A DNA stretch of 64,000 nucleotides. It comes from Aristolochia californica. Lineage: Eukaryota; Streptophyta; Magnoliopsida; Piperales; Aristolochiaceae. The stretch lies in contig JARWKL010000008.1 in NCBI GenBank assembly GCA_029961685.1, positions 18,137,981 to 18,201,980 of the forward strand. The letters are read 5' to 3'. The notes below the pieces were generated by a model, which ran no database searches, was not told the DNA's origin, and was given only the letters and a program-made list of their open reading frames with translations. This document shows, one piece after another, positions 1-11,700 of this stretch. Positions within the stretch are counted from its first letter, which is position 1, and each line of letters begins with the position of its first letter. A program made the position numbers and the translations under genes.

Positions 1-1058
1 TAAAGAAAAATGACAGTACTAGGCGCTTTTGTGTGGACTACCATGAGTTAAATGCCAAGACCATTAAGGACAAGTTCCCTATTCCAGTTGTGGATGAGTT
101 ATTAGACTAATTGCTTGGAGCAAAAGTTTTCACAAAGTTAGACTTGCGCTCGGGGTATCACCAAGTCAGAATGTACCCTCTGGATATAGAGAAGACCGCA
201 TTCCGTACTCACCAAGGTCACTTTGAGTTCATCGTCATGCCTTTCGGTCTCTCCAATGCCCCTTCTACATTTTAGGCACTAATGAACGAGGTATTTAATG
301 ACTATCTCCGAAAATTTGTGTTAGTATTCTTTGATGACATTTTGATCTACAACAAGTCTTGGAGTCACCCTTTAAGAGACTTACGTCTGGTGTTCCAACT
401 TCTTCGGACACATCATTTATAATTAAAACGTTCCAAGTGCTCATTTGGTACCAATCAGGTGGCCTATCTGGTCATTTTATTACAGCCATAGGGGAGACAG
501 TGGATCCGGAAAAGATTGAAGCAATTGTGCATTGGCCACTACCGTACCATATTTCAGCATTGAGAGGATTTCTGGGCTTAGCCGGGTATTACAGAAAGTT
601 TATCCACAACTATGCACCACTAGCTGCTCCTCTATCCAATCTTCTCCGCCGCAATACCTTCCACTGGCATGATAGCACTGCAAATCATTCCAAGCACTCA
701 AGCAAGCTCTAGCATCAGTTCCAATGTAGCAGTTACGAGATTTCAAAGATTTGGTAGAATGTGACGCCTTAGGAGGAGGGATTGTGGCGTTGCTTCAACA
801 ATCCAAGCACCTAATTGCCTGTTTCAGCCGTCAACTCGGACTTCACCATCATAAGCTACCAGCCTATGAATGGGAATTCATTGGCTTAGCCAAGGCCGTC
901 CGCCATTGGTGACCTTATTTATGGGGATGCTTTTTTCTTATCCACACAAACCACTATAGTTTGAAGTTTTTGTTGAATCAACGCATATCAACTTCTCCCC
1001 AACAACACTGGCTTAGCAAGTTAATGGGCTTTGATTTTTAGGTGGAACATAAAGCGGG
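1..1058 (+). pseudogene. pol: Ty3/gypsy pol fragment: reverse transcriptase and RNase H
   Basis: RT copies the element RNA into DNA and RNase H degrades the RNA strand. In the frame starting at base 3 there are recognisable RT blocks: [24 protein letters not shown], the [15 protein letters not shown] block and the catalytic FFDD (about 328-339). RT stops: TAA at 108 and TAG at 273 (where relatives have Gln). A one-base loss near 469 moves the reading into the next frame (DPEKIEAIVHWP, RGFLGLAGYYRKF) and another near 690 shifts it again. RNase H runs from about 715: VECDALGGG keeps the first catalytic Asp, PAYEWEFIGLAKAVRHW follows, but the usual THD/TDH Asp near 949-951 reads Asn. TGA in RHW*PYLWG and TAG in FDF*VEHK add further breaks. 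The fragment ends where the nested element enters. Confidence 0.9.
1054..1058. repeat. Target-site duplication, left copy (GCGGG)
   Basis: GCGGG precedes the TG start of the nested element and is repeated exactly at 3641-3645. Joining across it restores the pol reading from RNase H (HKAG) to the next residues (GTLNKAIDG-like). Confidence 0.9.
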
Positions 1059-1452
1059 TGTTGAATTTATGGAAAAGTGAAATACTTCATTGACATCAAG
1101 AACTTGTTGTAATCAGAGTACATGAACCTCTATTTATAATAGAGGAAGGTAGTAGAGTCCAATTACAATAAAACTACCCTTGTCCCAATTACACCCAAAC
1201 TCTAACACTTAAAGATAAGTCCTAACACAATTAAATAACTCAATATTTATCAAAGACAAACATAACTCAAACTAAAACTCTTCTTGGTCATGACCCTAAG
1301 ATAAAGATACTTTTGTGAGCCCTTCTTGATCTTCCAACTAATGTGATAAGGATGCCAGCTCATGGTAATCATTGTGGGTCCTACTTCTTATGAGCTTGGG
1401 CGCATCTTGTGGGCCTTCTTTGGTCGTGTAGGCTTGAGCTTATCTTTCAACA
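1059..1452 (-). repeat. 3' LTR of nested element (left copy)
   Basis: Reads TGTTGAATTTATGG to TTATCTTTCAACA on the plus strand and aligns end to end with 3209-3640. It is about 40 bp shorter, because the other copy carries an extra stretch near its right end that repeats a 'gggccttccttgg' segment. In minus-strand terms this is the downstream LTR. Confidence 0.93.
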
Positions 1453-1470
1453 CTCCCCCTCAAGCTAGGG
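1453..1470 (-). other. Polypurine tract of nested element
   Basis: On the minus strand this reads CTTGAGGGGGAG immediately before the 3' LTR, the normal place for priming plus-strand DNA synthesis. Similar pyrimidine patches (plus strand) near 1570 and 2190 are not next to an LTR. Confidence 0.75.
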
Positions 1471-1828
1471 GTGAGAGAACAACATGAACTCCTAACTTGC
1501 TGCAAATGATGTATAGAATATTTTTGTATAAAATGACACATCTTCCAATATGCCTTCATCTTCCAATACTCCCCCTCACGTTGTTGCGTCCTTTATTGAG
1601 GCCTTATGAAAATCACTCCTAGCCGGTAAGCCATTGCTTCATACTCCAGTCTTAATGCTAGATGTAGGACACACTCCACTTCTATCGGTAGTGTGTCTAT
1701 CGGCATTGCTCTAAAGTGTCCACCGCCATGTCCCTCCATAGGACAACGACTCTCAAGTGGTAGGAGACATAAAAACCATTACAAGGGGGGAAGGGGGAGG
1801 GGGGAGGGATAACATATATGTAATTACA

Positions 1829-2001
1829 AGTTCCTCCGTCATGGACTTTCAACCACAAATAATTTTGATCTTTTTGATGGGGATGAAGTTCCTCCGTCAT
1901 GGACTTCCAACCACAAATAATTTTGATCTTTTTGACGGGGATGAAGTTCCTCCGTCATGGATTCCCAACCACTAATTATTTTCATCTTTTTGACGGGGTA
2001 A
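1829..2001. repeat. Three-copy tandem repeat, 58-bp period
   Basis: The block containing TTCCTCCGTCATGGA starts at 1831, 1889 and 1947, exactly 58 bp apart, with few differences between copies. It lies inside the nested element's interior. Because 58 is not a multiple of three, the short open frames over it are accidental by-products and not a repeated protein domain. Confidence 0.85.
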
Positions 2002-2615
2002 AATAAATGATGACATGAGGCCACCTCTTCTTCTATAATAATGTCCCCAAAGAGACATAATAGTTGCAGCTGAATATAACACCACCATCTTCCAACACAT
2101 ATAACACGAACGAAATAATAAACTTTGTAAAATTACCCATGAAATAATCCGATATAAAAATTTCTTCTTAGATGCACAATCTCCCCCTCAAGCTGAACCA
2201 AATATCATTGATGTAGAAATAAGCCCATATAACATATATGCATAGATAAGTCCTCAAACCAGGGATAAGTGAGATGTTTTTCTGATATATCAACTCAAAA
2301 AGTGATGCAAAACAATGGGCATGAATTCGGATTTTTCAATACAATAGAATACTAGCATGACCTTTGATTCTTGCAATGCGAATATTTCTTTAAATATAGT
2401 TCAGATTGACATGAGATTTTATTCGTCTGAACCTAGAATTAAATATATTTCATACAAGTATAACTTCATTTCATAAAATATAATTTTAAGAAGATAAATA
2501 ATCTGATATATTTTAGTCTCTATCATTTGGACGAATGAAGCACTGTTTCTACTTTTTTTTTCCAGAATGATCATTGATTCTTCAAAGATCAATATCTCCT
2601 TATAAAAAGATCATA

Positions 2616-3001
2616 CCGAGGATTGGTTGAGTTGGTAAGAAAATAGACTTATGGATATTTCTTTTGATATATAATTCTCCATATAAAGTATCTTTCTTGA
2701 TAGCATAAAATACCTCAGAATTTGAAGCTTTCTGCTGCCGCTCGAACCTCATTTTCAATCTGACCTTTTCTGTTTCAAATATCAATTTCTATTTGTAGAT
2801 AACTCAGATAAGAAATTTGTTGAATGGTTAAAAGAATAGATGTATTAATATTTATTTTGCTATATATTTCTCAATATAAAGTCTAGTTATTGATAGCAAA
2901 AAATACCTCAGAATTTGAAGATTGTTGTTGTTGCTCGAACCTTTTTGCAATCTGACTTGCGCTCATTCAAATATCAACATCTCTCTGTAGATAACTCCGA
3001 T
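2616..3001. repeat. Divergent direct duplication, ~193-bp period
   Basis: Two adjacent copies share a conserved core (ATACCTCAGAATTTGAAG at about 2711 and 2904) followed by a GCTCGAACC block and an ATATCAA block, about 193 bp apart. They are much more diverged than the 58-bp repeats, so this is an older internal duplication of the nested element. Confidence 0.7.
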
Positions 3002-3148
3002 TGGAACAAATCATTTTCCCTTAGAAAGTAGAATCAAATATATTTCCGTCAATATATAATTTGCAATATGAAAAACTTTGTATAGAGGTAAAAACCGCAA
3101 AGAAATCTATGGGTATAGGGACTGAAAAAAATAACTATGAACCTAGAC

Positions 3149-3166
3149 TTAGGGTTTAGGGTTTAG
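3149..3166 (-). promoter_or_regulatory. Telo-box-like motif in nested element leader
   Basis: Plus strand carries about two and a half TTTAGGG units; on the element's strand this is AAACCCTAAACCC, the plant telo-box found in promoters and leaders of translation-related genes. It sits about 30-60 nt downstream of the primer-binding site. A role is inferred only from motif identity. Confidence 0.4.
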
Positions 3167-3196
3167 AGAAAAGGATCACATTAAATCATAGAACCT

Positions 3197-3208
3197 GCTC
3201 TGATACCA
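3197..3208 (-). other. Primer-binding site, initiator tRNA-Met
   Basis: The minus strand reads TGGTATCAGAGC directly next to the LTR with no spacer. This is the standard plant site complementary to the 3' end of initiator tRNA-Met, and it fixes the element's orientation. Confidence 0.9.
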
Positions 3209-3640
3209 TGTTGAATTTATGGAAAAGTGAAATACTTCATTGACATCAATAACTTGTTGTAATTAGAGTACATGAACTTCTATTTATAATAGAGGAAGGT
3301 AGTAGAGTCCAATTAAAATAAAACTACCCTTGTCCCAATTACACCCAAACTCTAACACTTAAAGATAAGTCCTAACACAATTAAATAACTCAATATTGAT
3401 AAAACACAAACATAACTCAAACTAAAACTCTTCTTGGTCTAAGATAAAGATACTTTTGTGAGTCCTTGATCTTCCAATTGATGTGATAAGGATGCCAGAT
3501 CATGGTAATCATTGTGGATCCTACTTCTTATGGGCTTGGGCCCATCTTGTAGGCCTTCCTTGGCCGTGTGGCCCATCTTATAATAATCTTAGATATGTGG
3601 GCCTTCCTTGGTCGTGTGGGCTTGAGTTTATCTTTCAACA
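3209..3640 (-). repeat. 5' LTR of nested element (right copy)
   Basis: Plus-strand ends TGTTGAATTTATGG and CTTTCAACA match the left copy. Length 432 bp. Transcription of the element on the minus strand would start inside this copy. Confidence 0.93.
3281..3288 (-). promoter_or_regulatory. TATA box in 5' LTR of nested element
   Basis: TATAAATA on the minus strand, inside a small inverted repeat (CCTCTAT / ATAGAGG), about 70 nt before the end of the LTR. The same box is kept at 1131-1138 in the other LTR. Placement would give a short R-U5 region. Confidence 0.55.
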
Positions 3641-3645
3641 GCGGG
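3641..3645. repeat. Target-site duplication, right copy (GCGGG)
   Basis: Exact repeat of 1054-1058, flanking the CA end of the nested element. Confidence 0.9.
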
Positions 3646-5149
3646 TACTCTGAATAAAGCTATTGATGGCCTCTCCCATCGTACCGAAGACCAACTTCAT
3701 TTGGCTGCCATCAGACACACCACTTCTATCTTACTAGATTCCATCAGAGAGGAACACCAGCACACACCAAATTTATAGGAGTTGTCACAACAGATTGTTG
3801 TAGGCACTAAGTCAGCCCATTGGTCCATTCATGACCACATTATTCTCTATAAACAGTATATCTAGCATCCACTTCACCGTTGGTAACACTGGCTCTCTCT
3901 TCTTATCATGACAGCACACATGAAGGGCTACAAAAAACTCTTTAGCGCATCCGAGAAGATTTTTATTGGCCAGGGATGAAATCCACAGTTGCAACGTATG
4001 TGGCTGAGTGTCTAGTGTGTCAACGAAACAAAGCTGATCATTTGAGTCCAGCTGGCGTCTTACAACCACTCATTCTTCCCACGTAGGTATGGGCAGACAT
4101 TTCTAAGGATTTCATTGAAGGGCTTCCGAAAACTTCGAGCAAATCTGTTCTCTTGGTGGTGGTAGACCATTTTTCTAAATATGCACACTTTATCCCTGTG
4201 GAGCATCCATATACAGTAGCCACTGTAGCCCAAGTTTTCTTTGCCAACATTGTCTACCTCCATGGTATTCCGGAATCCATCGTCAGTGATTGAGATGTGG
4301 TCTTTACTAGTATCTTTTGGAAGGACATTTTCAAGTTTTGTGGTACCAAACTCAAATACTCCTCCACATACCACCCTCAGACAGACAACTAGACTGAGGT
4401 GGTCAACCGCACAATTGAGATGTACTTGCGGTGTTTTGTGGGGGACAGTCCTAAAAAGTGGGTAGATTGCCTTCCTTGGGTGGAGTACTGCTACAACACT
4501 TCTTTCCACAAGACTTTACATGCAACACCATTCAATATACTATATGGCAGGGATCCTCCTCACTTGCTCTCCTATGCTCGTGGGACTACCAGAGTGGATG
4601 CAGTGGACCAAGCTCTTATAACTCATGGTCAATTGTTGAAATTTACTGTCCAACACCTTCGAACAACTCAAGCCTGCATGAAGCACTATTATGATCATGG
4701 ACACCGCGATATTCAGTACAATATGGATGATTTTGTATGGCTCTACCGTCAAACTTATCGTCAAAATTCTATTGCAAGCACTCATCACAAGCTTTCTCCA
4801 AAATATTTTGGCCCCTTCAAAATTATCCAGCGTATTCGGCAGGTTGCATATAAGCTACAAATTCCTCCAAGGTCCAAGCTACACAATGTCTTTCATGTCT
4901 CCTTACTCAAGCCGCTCAAGGGTCCCACCCCCAATCTATTCCCACCTTACCACCTATTGAAGATGGTAAAGTTTCTCTCACTCTTGCCAAAATATTAAGT
5001 GCTCGACTGAATCATGAGCGCAAAGAAGTCCTAGTCTAGTGGACACACACAGATGCCACAAAAGCCACTTGGGAAGACCTAGATTTTTTCTAGCACGTCT
5101 ACCCTACGTTCGAGCTTGTGGACAAGCTCTTTCTCCAAGGTGGGAGTGA
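3646..5149 (+). pseudogene. pol: Ty3/gypsy pol fragment: integrase and chromodomain
   Basis: Continuation of pol after the nested insertion. Integrase would insert the cDNA, and the chromodomain would steer it to marked chromatin. The zinc-binding HHCC motif is visible (His codons at 3907 and 3919, CLVC at 4009-4020). The catalytic core keeps all three acidic residues, Asp at 4108, Asp at 4288 and Glu at 4396, with the last two spaced as D-x35-E. In-frame stops occur at 3943, 4084, 4291 and 4390. The open stretch 4399-4998 (about 199 residues) covers the end of the core and the C-terminal region (NVFHVSLLKP). A one-base loss near 4950 shifts frame; the chromodomain then reads AKILSARLNHERKEVLV*W through ATWEDLDF to YPTFELVDKLFLQGG, with stops at 5037 and 5091. 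Most of these stops fit C-to-T change at Gln or Arg codons. Confidence 0.9.
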
Positions 5150-5611
5150 TGTTATGGACTCTATAGCAGGACAAGTCATCCATAGGCGATGCGGGCGAGT
5201 TGGTGACTCAGTGGAACAACCAAGTACCATAGGATTATATGTCTATTTTATTTCATAAGTCGTTAGCATGTAATCCACAATGGCAGGATTGTAAAAACAT
5301 TCAATTGGGCCCTTAGCGTGAATTGCTTTAAGGGAGCTCACGAAATGAAATTAGGCAAGAATGATTTCAACCTAACCAGGATCGGGATTCTCCTCTAAGG
5401 AACCCTGGATCGGCGTTCTCCTTGACGAATCCAAGGTTCAGGCATCCCTTCGACGAGTCTGACTCCACATCTCCAATCCTTCCTTCACTCCCTCCCATTC
5501 TCGGCAACATAGGTTGACCAGGTAAGTCCGTTAGGCCTGGTTCATCCCCTGTTCCCCTTGGTCATCCTTCCCTTCATCGAGTGACGAGGTCTATGGTCAG
5601 GGACCACAACA
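5150..5611 (+). repeat. Probable 3' LTR of the Ty3/gypsy element
   Basis: The segment begins TGTTATGGAC and ends GACCACAACA, giving the TG...CA ends and short TGTT/AACA inversion expected of an LTR. It follows directly on the chromodomain end and a purine-rich tract (AAGGTGGGAGTGA) that would serve as polypurine tract. Its length of about 462 bp is ordinary. The partner 5' LTR is outside the window, so the boundaries are inferred from the ends alone. Confidence 0.6.
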
Positions 5612-5791
5612 TATTTTGACTTGAAATACATTTCCAATGTTTCCTGAAAAAAGGTACTAACATGGCGTTATAGTTGTAGAAAGTAATTTGTTTCAACTAA
5701 AATTGCCTTACCACAAAATTTTCTTGCAAAGAATTTTCAGCTAGAAAAGTGTTTCTAGGAAACATGAGGCATTAAAGATCCCAAGAGATTG
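5612..5791. other. Unclassified spacer between gypsy LTR and satellite
   Basis: About 180 bp that matches neither the LTR nor the satellite consensus. It contains a short inverted pair, ATGTTTCCT at 5637-5645 and AGGAAACAT at 5757-5765, and an AT-rich middle. This could be a small transposon remnant or old flanking DNA; I see no gene in it. Confidence 0.5.
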
Positions 5792-8700
5792 TGGTGTGTG
5801 AGTGCATTTTCTTTACTTACATTTGTTATTGCTTTAAATTCTTACCATACATAAAACCTAAAATTTTCATTTTGCTGTGATCTATTTTTGCCTTTTATCT
5901 TTTTTTTTTTTTTTTTTGTTTACAAGATGAAGGGAAAGGGAAAACTCAAGTTTTGATTTAAGAAAAAAGTATACATCTAAAATGGAAATGCACTATGCAC
6001 AAATGTAGAGAGAGATATTTCAAAAAAGTGTCTGTAATTTTTATGGTTTGTAAACTCTTTTTAGTCTTTATATGACAGGTTTTGCAATCGTCGGGAAAAG
6101 GGGGAGGCGGGAGATTTTTAACTGAGTGTTGACTCCAAATCCATAAGTCATTCCTTACCAAAATGTAGTCCGTTATGCATGATAAATCACTTTACAATCA
6201 TATATGATCGTTAGGTCTACATTTTGTAAATGGGCAAAATAATGGCTTATTTGACACAAGTAAATATCCCACCGCACGTTCACTTGTGAATTTAATGTTA
6301 ATCTATTTAAAAGGTTTGGATCCATAGGTCATTTGCATCTTTAACTTGTTTCAAGCATTCATATCCATTTTTTAATAAAATGTGTAGAAAAATCTCTTTC
6401 TAATAAATTTCCAAGTCATTAGGGTTGAACTAGTGAAATTTCCAAAACTTGGGTAAAAAACAATTGTGTTCATTTTTAGTGTGTGAATAAATTTTCTTTT
6501 CTTACATTTTTTATTGCTTAAAATACTTTCCATACATAAACTCTAAAATTTTCAATTTGTTGTTACCTATTTTTGCCTTTTATCTCTTTTTTTGTTTACA
6601 AGATGAAGGGAAAGAGACAACTCAAGTTTTGTTTTAGGAAAAAAGTATACGTCTAAAATTGAAATGCACAATGTACAAATCTAGAGAGAGATAATTCAAA
6701 AAAGTGTCTGTAATTTTTTATGGATCGAAAAATCTTTTTAATTTTTATATATTAGGTTTTGTAATTGACGGAAAAAGGTGGAGGCGGGGGATTTTTAACT
6801 AAGTGTTGACTCCCAATCCATCAGTCATTCCTTGCAAATATATAACCCATTACGTATGAGCGTTAGGTCAACTTTTTGTAAATGGGTAAAATAATGGCTT
6901 GTTTGACTCGGCTAAATCACCCACCGCACGTCCTCTTACGAATTTAAATTTATTCTCTTTAAAAGGTTCGAATCCATAGGTCATTTGCATATTTAATATG
7001 TTTTAATCATGCATATCCATTTTTTAAAACATGTGTAGAAAAATCTCTTTCTTATAAAATACCGAGCCATTAGCGTTGAACTAGTGGAATTTCCAAAACT
7101 TGGACAACAAAAATTTTGTGTTCATTTTTGGTGTGTGAAAAAATTTTCCTTACATTTGTTATTGCTTTAAATTCTTTCCATACAAAAACTCTATAATTTT
7201 CATTTTGTTGTGATTTATTTGGATTTTATCTCTTTTTTTTGTTTACGAGATGATGGGAAAGTAAAAACTCAAGTTTTGATTTAAAAAAAGTATGCATCTA
7301 AAATGGATAAATCAATCGTCGGGAAAAGGGGGAGGCCGGGGATTTTTAACAGTGTGTTGACTCCTAATCCATAAGTTATTCCTTACAAAAATATAGTCCG
7401 TTACGCATGATAAATCACTTTAGAATCATCTATGATCGTTAGGTTAGCTTTTTGTAAACTGCCAAAATAATGGCTTGTTTAACTCGGGTAAATATCCCAC
7501 CGCACATTCACTTGAGAATTTAATGTTATTCTCTTTAAAAGGTTTGGATTTATAGGTCATTTGCATCTTTAACTTGTTTCAAGCATGCATATCCATTTTT
7601 TAAAATATGTGTACAAAAATTTCTCTCTTTTAAAATTCCAAGCTACTAGGGTTGAACTAGTGGAATTTCTCAAATTTGGATAACTAAACTTTTGTGTTCA
7701 TTTGTGGTGTGTGAATAAATTTTCTTTACTTACATTGCTTATTGCTTAAATTCTTTCTATACATAAACTCTAAAATTTGCATATTGTAGTGGTCTATTTG
7801 CCTTTTATCTCTTTTTTTTTTAGAATATGAAGGGAAAGTAAAAACTCAAGTTTTAATTTAATAAAAAATTATACATCTAAAATTAAAATGCACAATGCAC
7901 AAATGTAGAGAGTGATAATTCCAAAAAGTGTCTGCAATTTTTAGGGATTGTAAACTCTTTTTAGTTTTTATATATCTGGTTTTGCAATCGTCAGGAAAAG
8001 GGGGAGGCGGGGGATTTAACTAACTATTGACTCCCAATCCATAAGTCATTCCTTACAAAAATATAGCCCGTTACCTATGATAAATCACTTTAAAATCATC
8101 AATGATCGTTCGGTCAACTTTCTGGAAAAGGGCAAAATAATGGTTTGTTTGACTCTTGTAACTATCCCACCGCACGTTCACTTGAGAATCTAATGTTATT
8201 CTCTTTATAAGGTTTGGATCCATAGGTCATTTGCATCTTTAACATGTTTCAAGCAAGCATATCCATTTTTTAACACATCTGTAGAAAAATCTCTTTCTTA
8301 TAAAATTCCAAGCTATTAGGGTTGAACTAGAGGAGTTTCCAAAACTCGGATAACCAAAATTTTGTGTTCATTTGCGATGTGTGAATAATTTTTCTTTACT
8401 TTTATTTTTTATTGCTTTAAATTCTTTCCATACATAAACTCTAAAATTTTTATTTTGTTGTGATCTCTTTTTTTGGTTACGAGATTAAGGGAAAAAGAAA
8501 ACTCATGTTTTGATTTAAGAAAAAAATATACTTCTAAAATGGAAATGCACAATGCACAAATTTAGAGATAGATAATTTTAAAAAGTGTCTGTAATTGTTA
8601 GGGATTGTAAATTCTTTTTAGTTTTTATATATCAGGTTTTGCAATCATTGGGAAAAGGGAGAGGCTGGGGATTTTTAACTGAGTGTTGACTCCCAATCCA

Positions 8701-11700
8701 TAAGTCATTCCTTACGAAACTATAGTCCGTTACACAAGATAAATCACTTTAAAATCATCTATGATCATTAGGTGAACTTTTTTTAAATTGGCAAAAATAA
8801 TGTCTTGTTTGACTCGGGTAAATATCCCACCGCACGTTCACTTGAGAATTTATTGTTATTCTCTTTAAAAGGTTTGGAACCATAGGTCATTTGCATCTTT
8901 AACTTTTTTCATGCATGCATATCCATTTTTTAAAACATGTGTAGAAAAATCTCTTTCTTATAAAATTCCAAGCTAGTAGAGTTGAACTAGTGGAATTTCA
9001 CAAATTTGGATAACAAAAATTTTTGGGTTCATTTGTGGGGTGTGAATAAATTTTCTTTACTCACATTTTTTATTGCTTTAAATTCATTCTATACATAAAC
9101 TCTAAAATTTTCATTTTGTTATGATCTATTTTTGCCTTTTATCTCTTTTTTTTATTTATGAGATGAAGGGATAGTGAAAACTCTAGTTTTGATTTAAGAA
9201 AAAGGTATACATTTAATGAACACTGCAAAAATGTAGAGAGAGATAATTTCAAAAAGTTTTTGTAATTTTCAGGGATTTTAAACTCTTTTTAGTTTTTATA
9301 TATCAGGTTTGGCATTCGTCGGGAAAAGTGGGAGGTGTGGGATTTTTAACGGAGTCTTGACTCCCAATCTATAAGTTATTCCTTACAAAAATGTAGCCCA
9401 TTACACATGATAAATCACTTTACAATCATCTATGATCGTTAGGTTAGCTTTTTGTAAATGGGCAAAATAATCACTTGTTTGACTCGGGTAAATATCACAC
9501 CGTACGTTCACTTGAGAATTTAATGTTATTCTCTTTAAAAGGTTTGGATTCATAGGTGACTTGGTTTTTTAACATGTTTCAAGCATGCATATAATTTTTT
9601 TAACACATGTGTAGAAAAATCTCTTCCTTATAAGATTCCTAGCTATTAGGGTGGAACTAATGGAATTTCCCAAACTCGGATAAAAAAACTTTTGTGTTGA
9701 ATTGTGGTGTACGGATAATTTTTCTTTACTTTTATTTGTTTTTGCATTAAATTATTTTCATACATATACTCTAAAATTTTCATTTTGTTGTGATCAATTT
9801 TCCTTTTATCTTCTTTTTTGCTTACGAGATGATGGGAAAGTAAAAAATCAAGTTTTGATTTAAGAAAAAATTATACATCTAAAAAGGAAATGCACAATGC
9901 ACAAATTTAGAGAGAGATAATTCAAAAAGGTGTCTGTAATTTTTAGGGATTGTAAACTTTTTTTAGTTTTTATGTATCAGGTTTTGCTATCGACGGCAAA
10001 AGGGGGAGGCGGGGGATTTTTAACTGAGTGTTGACTCCCAATCCCTAAGTCATTCCAAACAAAAATATAACCCGTTAATCATATATGATCGTTTGGTCAA
10101 CTTTTTTTAAACGGGTTCACTTGAGAATTTAATGTTATTCTCATTAAATAGTTTTGGATCAATAGGTCATTTGCATCTTTAACATGTTTCAAGCATGCAT
10201 ATGAATTTTTTAAAACGAGTGTAGAAAAATATCTTTCTTGTAAAATTCCAAGCTAATAGGGTTAAGCTAGTGGAATTTCCTAAACTAGGATAACAAAACT
10301 TTTGTGTTCATTTGTGGTGTGTGAATAAATTTTCCTTCCTTACATTTGTTATTGCTTTAAATTCTTTCCATACTTAAACTCTAAAATTTTCATTTTGTTG
10401 TGATATATTTGCCTTTTATCTCTTTTTTTGTTTACGATATGAAGGGAAAGTGAAAACTCAAGTGTGAATTTAAGAAAAAAATATATATCTAAATTGGAAA
10501 TGCACAATGCTAAAATGTAGAAAGAGATAATTCCAAAAGTGTCTATAATTTTTAGGTATTGTAAACTCTCTTTAGTTTTTATATATCATGTTTTGCAATC
10601 GTCGGGAAAAGGGGAAGACTGGCGATTTTTAATTGAAGGTTCACTCCCAATCCATCAGTCATTCCTTACAAAAATATAGCCTGTTACGCATGATAAATCA
10701 CTTTACAATGATCTATGATAGTTAGGTCAGCTTTTTTTAAATGGGCAAAACAATGGCCTATTTGACTAGGGTAAATATCCCACCGCACGTTCACTTGCGA
10801 ATTTAATGTTGTTCTCTTTAAAAGGTTTGGATCCATTGGTCATTTGAATCTTTAACATGTTTCAAGCATGCATATCCAATTTTTAAAACATGTGTACAAA
10901 AATCACTTTCTTATAAAATTCCAAGCCATTAGGGTTGAACTAGTGGAATTTCCCAAAGTTGGATAACAACACTTTTGTGTTCATTTGTGGTGTGTGAATA
11001 AATTTTCTTTACTTACATTTGTTATTGCTTTAAATTCTTTCCATACATAAACTCTAAAATTTTTATTTTATTGTGATCTATTTGCCTTTTATCTCTTTTT
11101 TTGTTTACGTGATGAAGGGAAAGTGAAAAGTCAAGTTTTTATTTAAGAAAAAAGTATACGTCTAAAATGGAAATGCACAATGCAAAAATGTAGAGAGCGA
11201 TAATTCCAAAAAGTGTCTGTAATTTTTAGGGATTTTAAACTCTTTTTAGTTTTTATATATCAGGTTCTGCAATAGTCAGGAAAAGGGGAGAAAGGGGTTT
11301 TTTAACTGAGTGTTGACTCCCAATCCATAAGTCATTCCTTACAAAAATATAGCCCGTTACACATGATAAATCACTTTACAATCATCTATGATCGTTAGGT
11401 TAGCTTTTTGTAAATGCGCAAAACAATCGCCTGTTTGACTAGGGTAAATATCCCACCACACGTTCACTGGAGAATTTAATGTTATTCTCTTTAAAAGGTT
11501 TGGATCCATAGGTCATTTGCATCTTTAACATGTTTCAAGCATGCGTATCCATTTTTTAGAACATGAGTAGAAAAATCTCTTTCTTATAAAATTGCAAGCT
11601 ATTAGGATTGAACTAGTGGAATTTCCCAAACTTGGATAAAAAAACTTTTGTGTTCATTTGTGGTGTGTGAATAAATTTTATATACATATATTTGTTATTG

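Larger units (their letters stand above)
1059..3640 (-). mobile_element. Non-autonomous LTR retrotransposon nested in pol
   Basis: A complete 2,582-bp LTR element on the minus strand. It has two LTRs with TG/CA ends, a 5-bp perfect target duplication GCGGG, a primer-binding site TGGTATCAGAGC touching the right-hand LTR, and a purine tract beside the left-hand one. The roughly 1.75 kb interior has no recognisable gag, protease, RT or integrase on either strand and only short chance frames, so it must have moved with proteins supplied by a relative. The LTRs differ by roughly 15-20 substitutions plus a few indels by eye, so the insertion is fairly old but younger than the host element. It is longer than classical TRIMs and shorter than typical LARDs; I leave the class open. 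Confidence 0.92.
1..5611 (+). mobile_element. Degenerate Ty3/gypsy chromovirus, 3' portion
   Basis: This is the 3' half of a plant Ty3/gypsy LTR retrotransposon, entering the window inside reverse transcriptase. The order RT, RNase H, integrase, C-terminal chromodomain, probable 3' LTR is that of the chromovirus branch. The coding region carries at least seven in-frame stops and three or more single-base frameshifts, so it is dead. A second LTR element (1059-3640) is nested inside it at the RNase H/integrase boundary. The 5' LTR, gag, protease and the start of RT lie outside the window, so the element's own target duplication cannot be tested. The superfamily assignment is firm; the finer lineage is not resolved. 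Confidence 0.93.

Noticed and set aside
1697..2024. Short frames with HGGTS/YLWLEVHDGG peptides in the nested element
   Set aside because: They are produced by the 58-bp tandem repeat on both strands and have no extended or conserved coding context.
3149..3166. Interstitial telomere repeat
   Set aside because: Only about two and a half TTTAGGG units, inside a transposon leader; too short for a telomere remnant.
4060..4509. Minus-strand frame of 149 codons opposite integrase
   Set aside because: It is the antisense shadow of the integrase coding region, whose plus-strand catalytic residues are clear.
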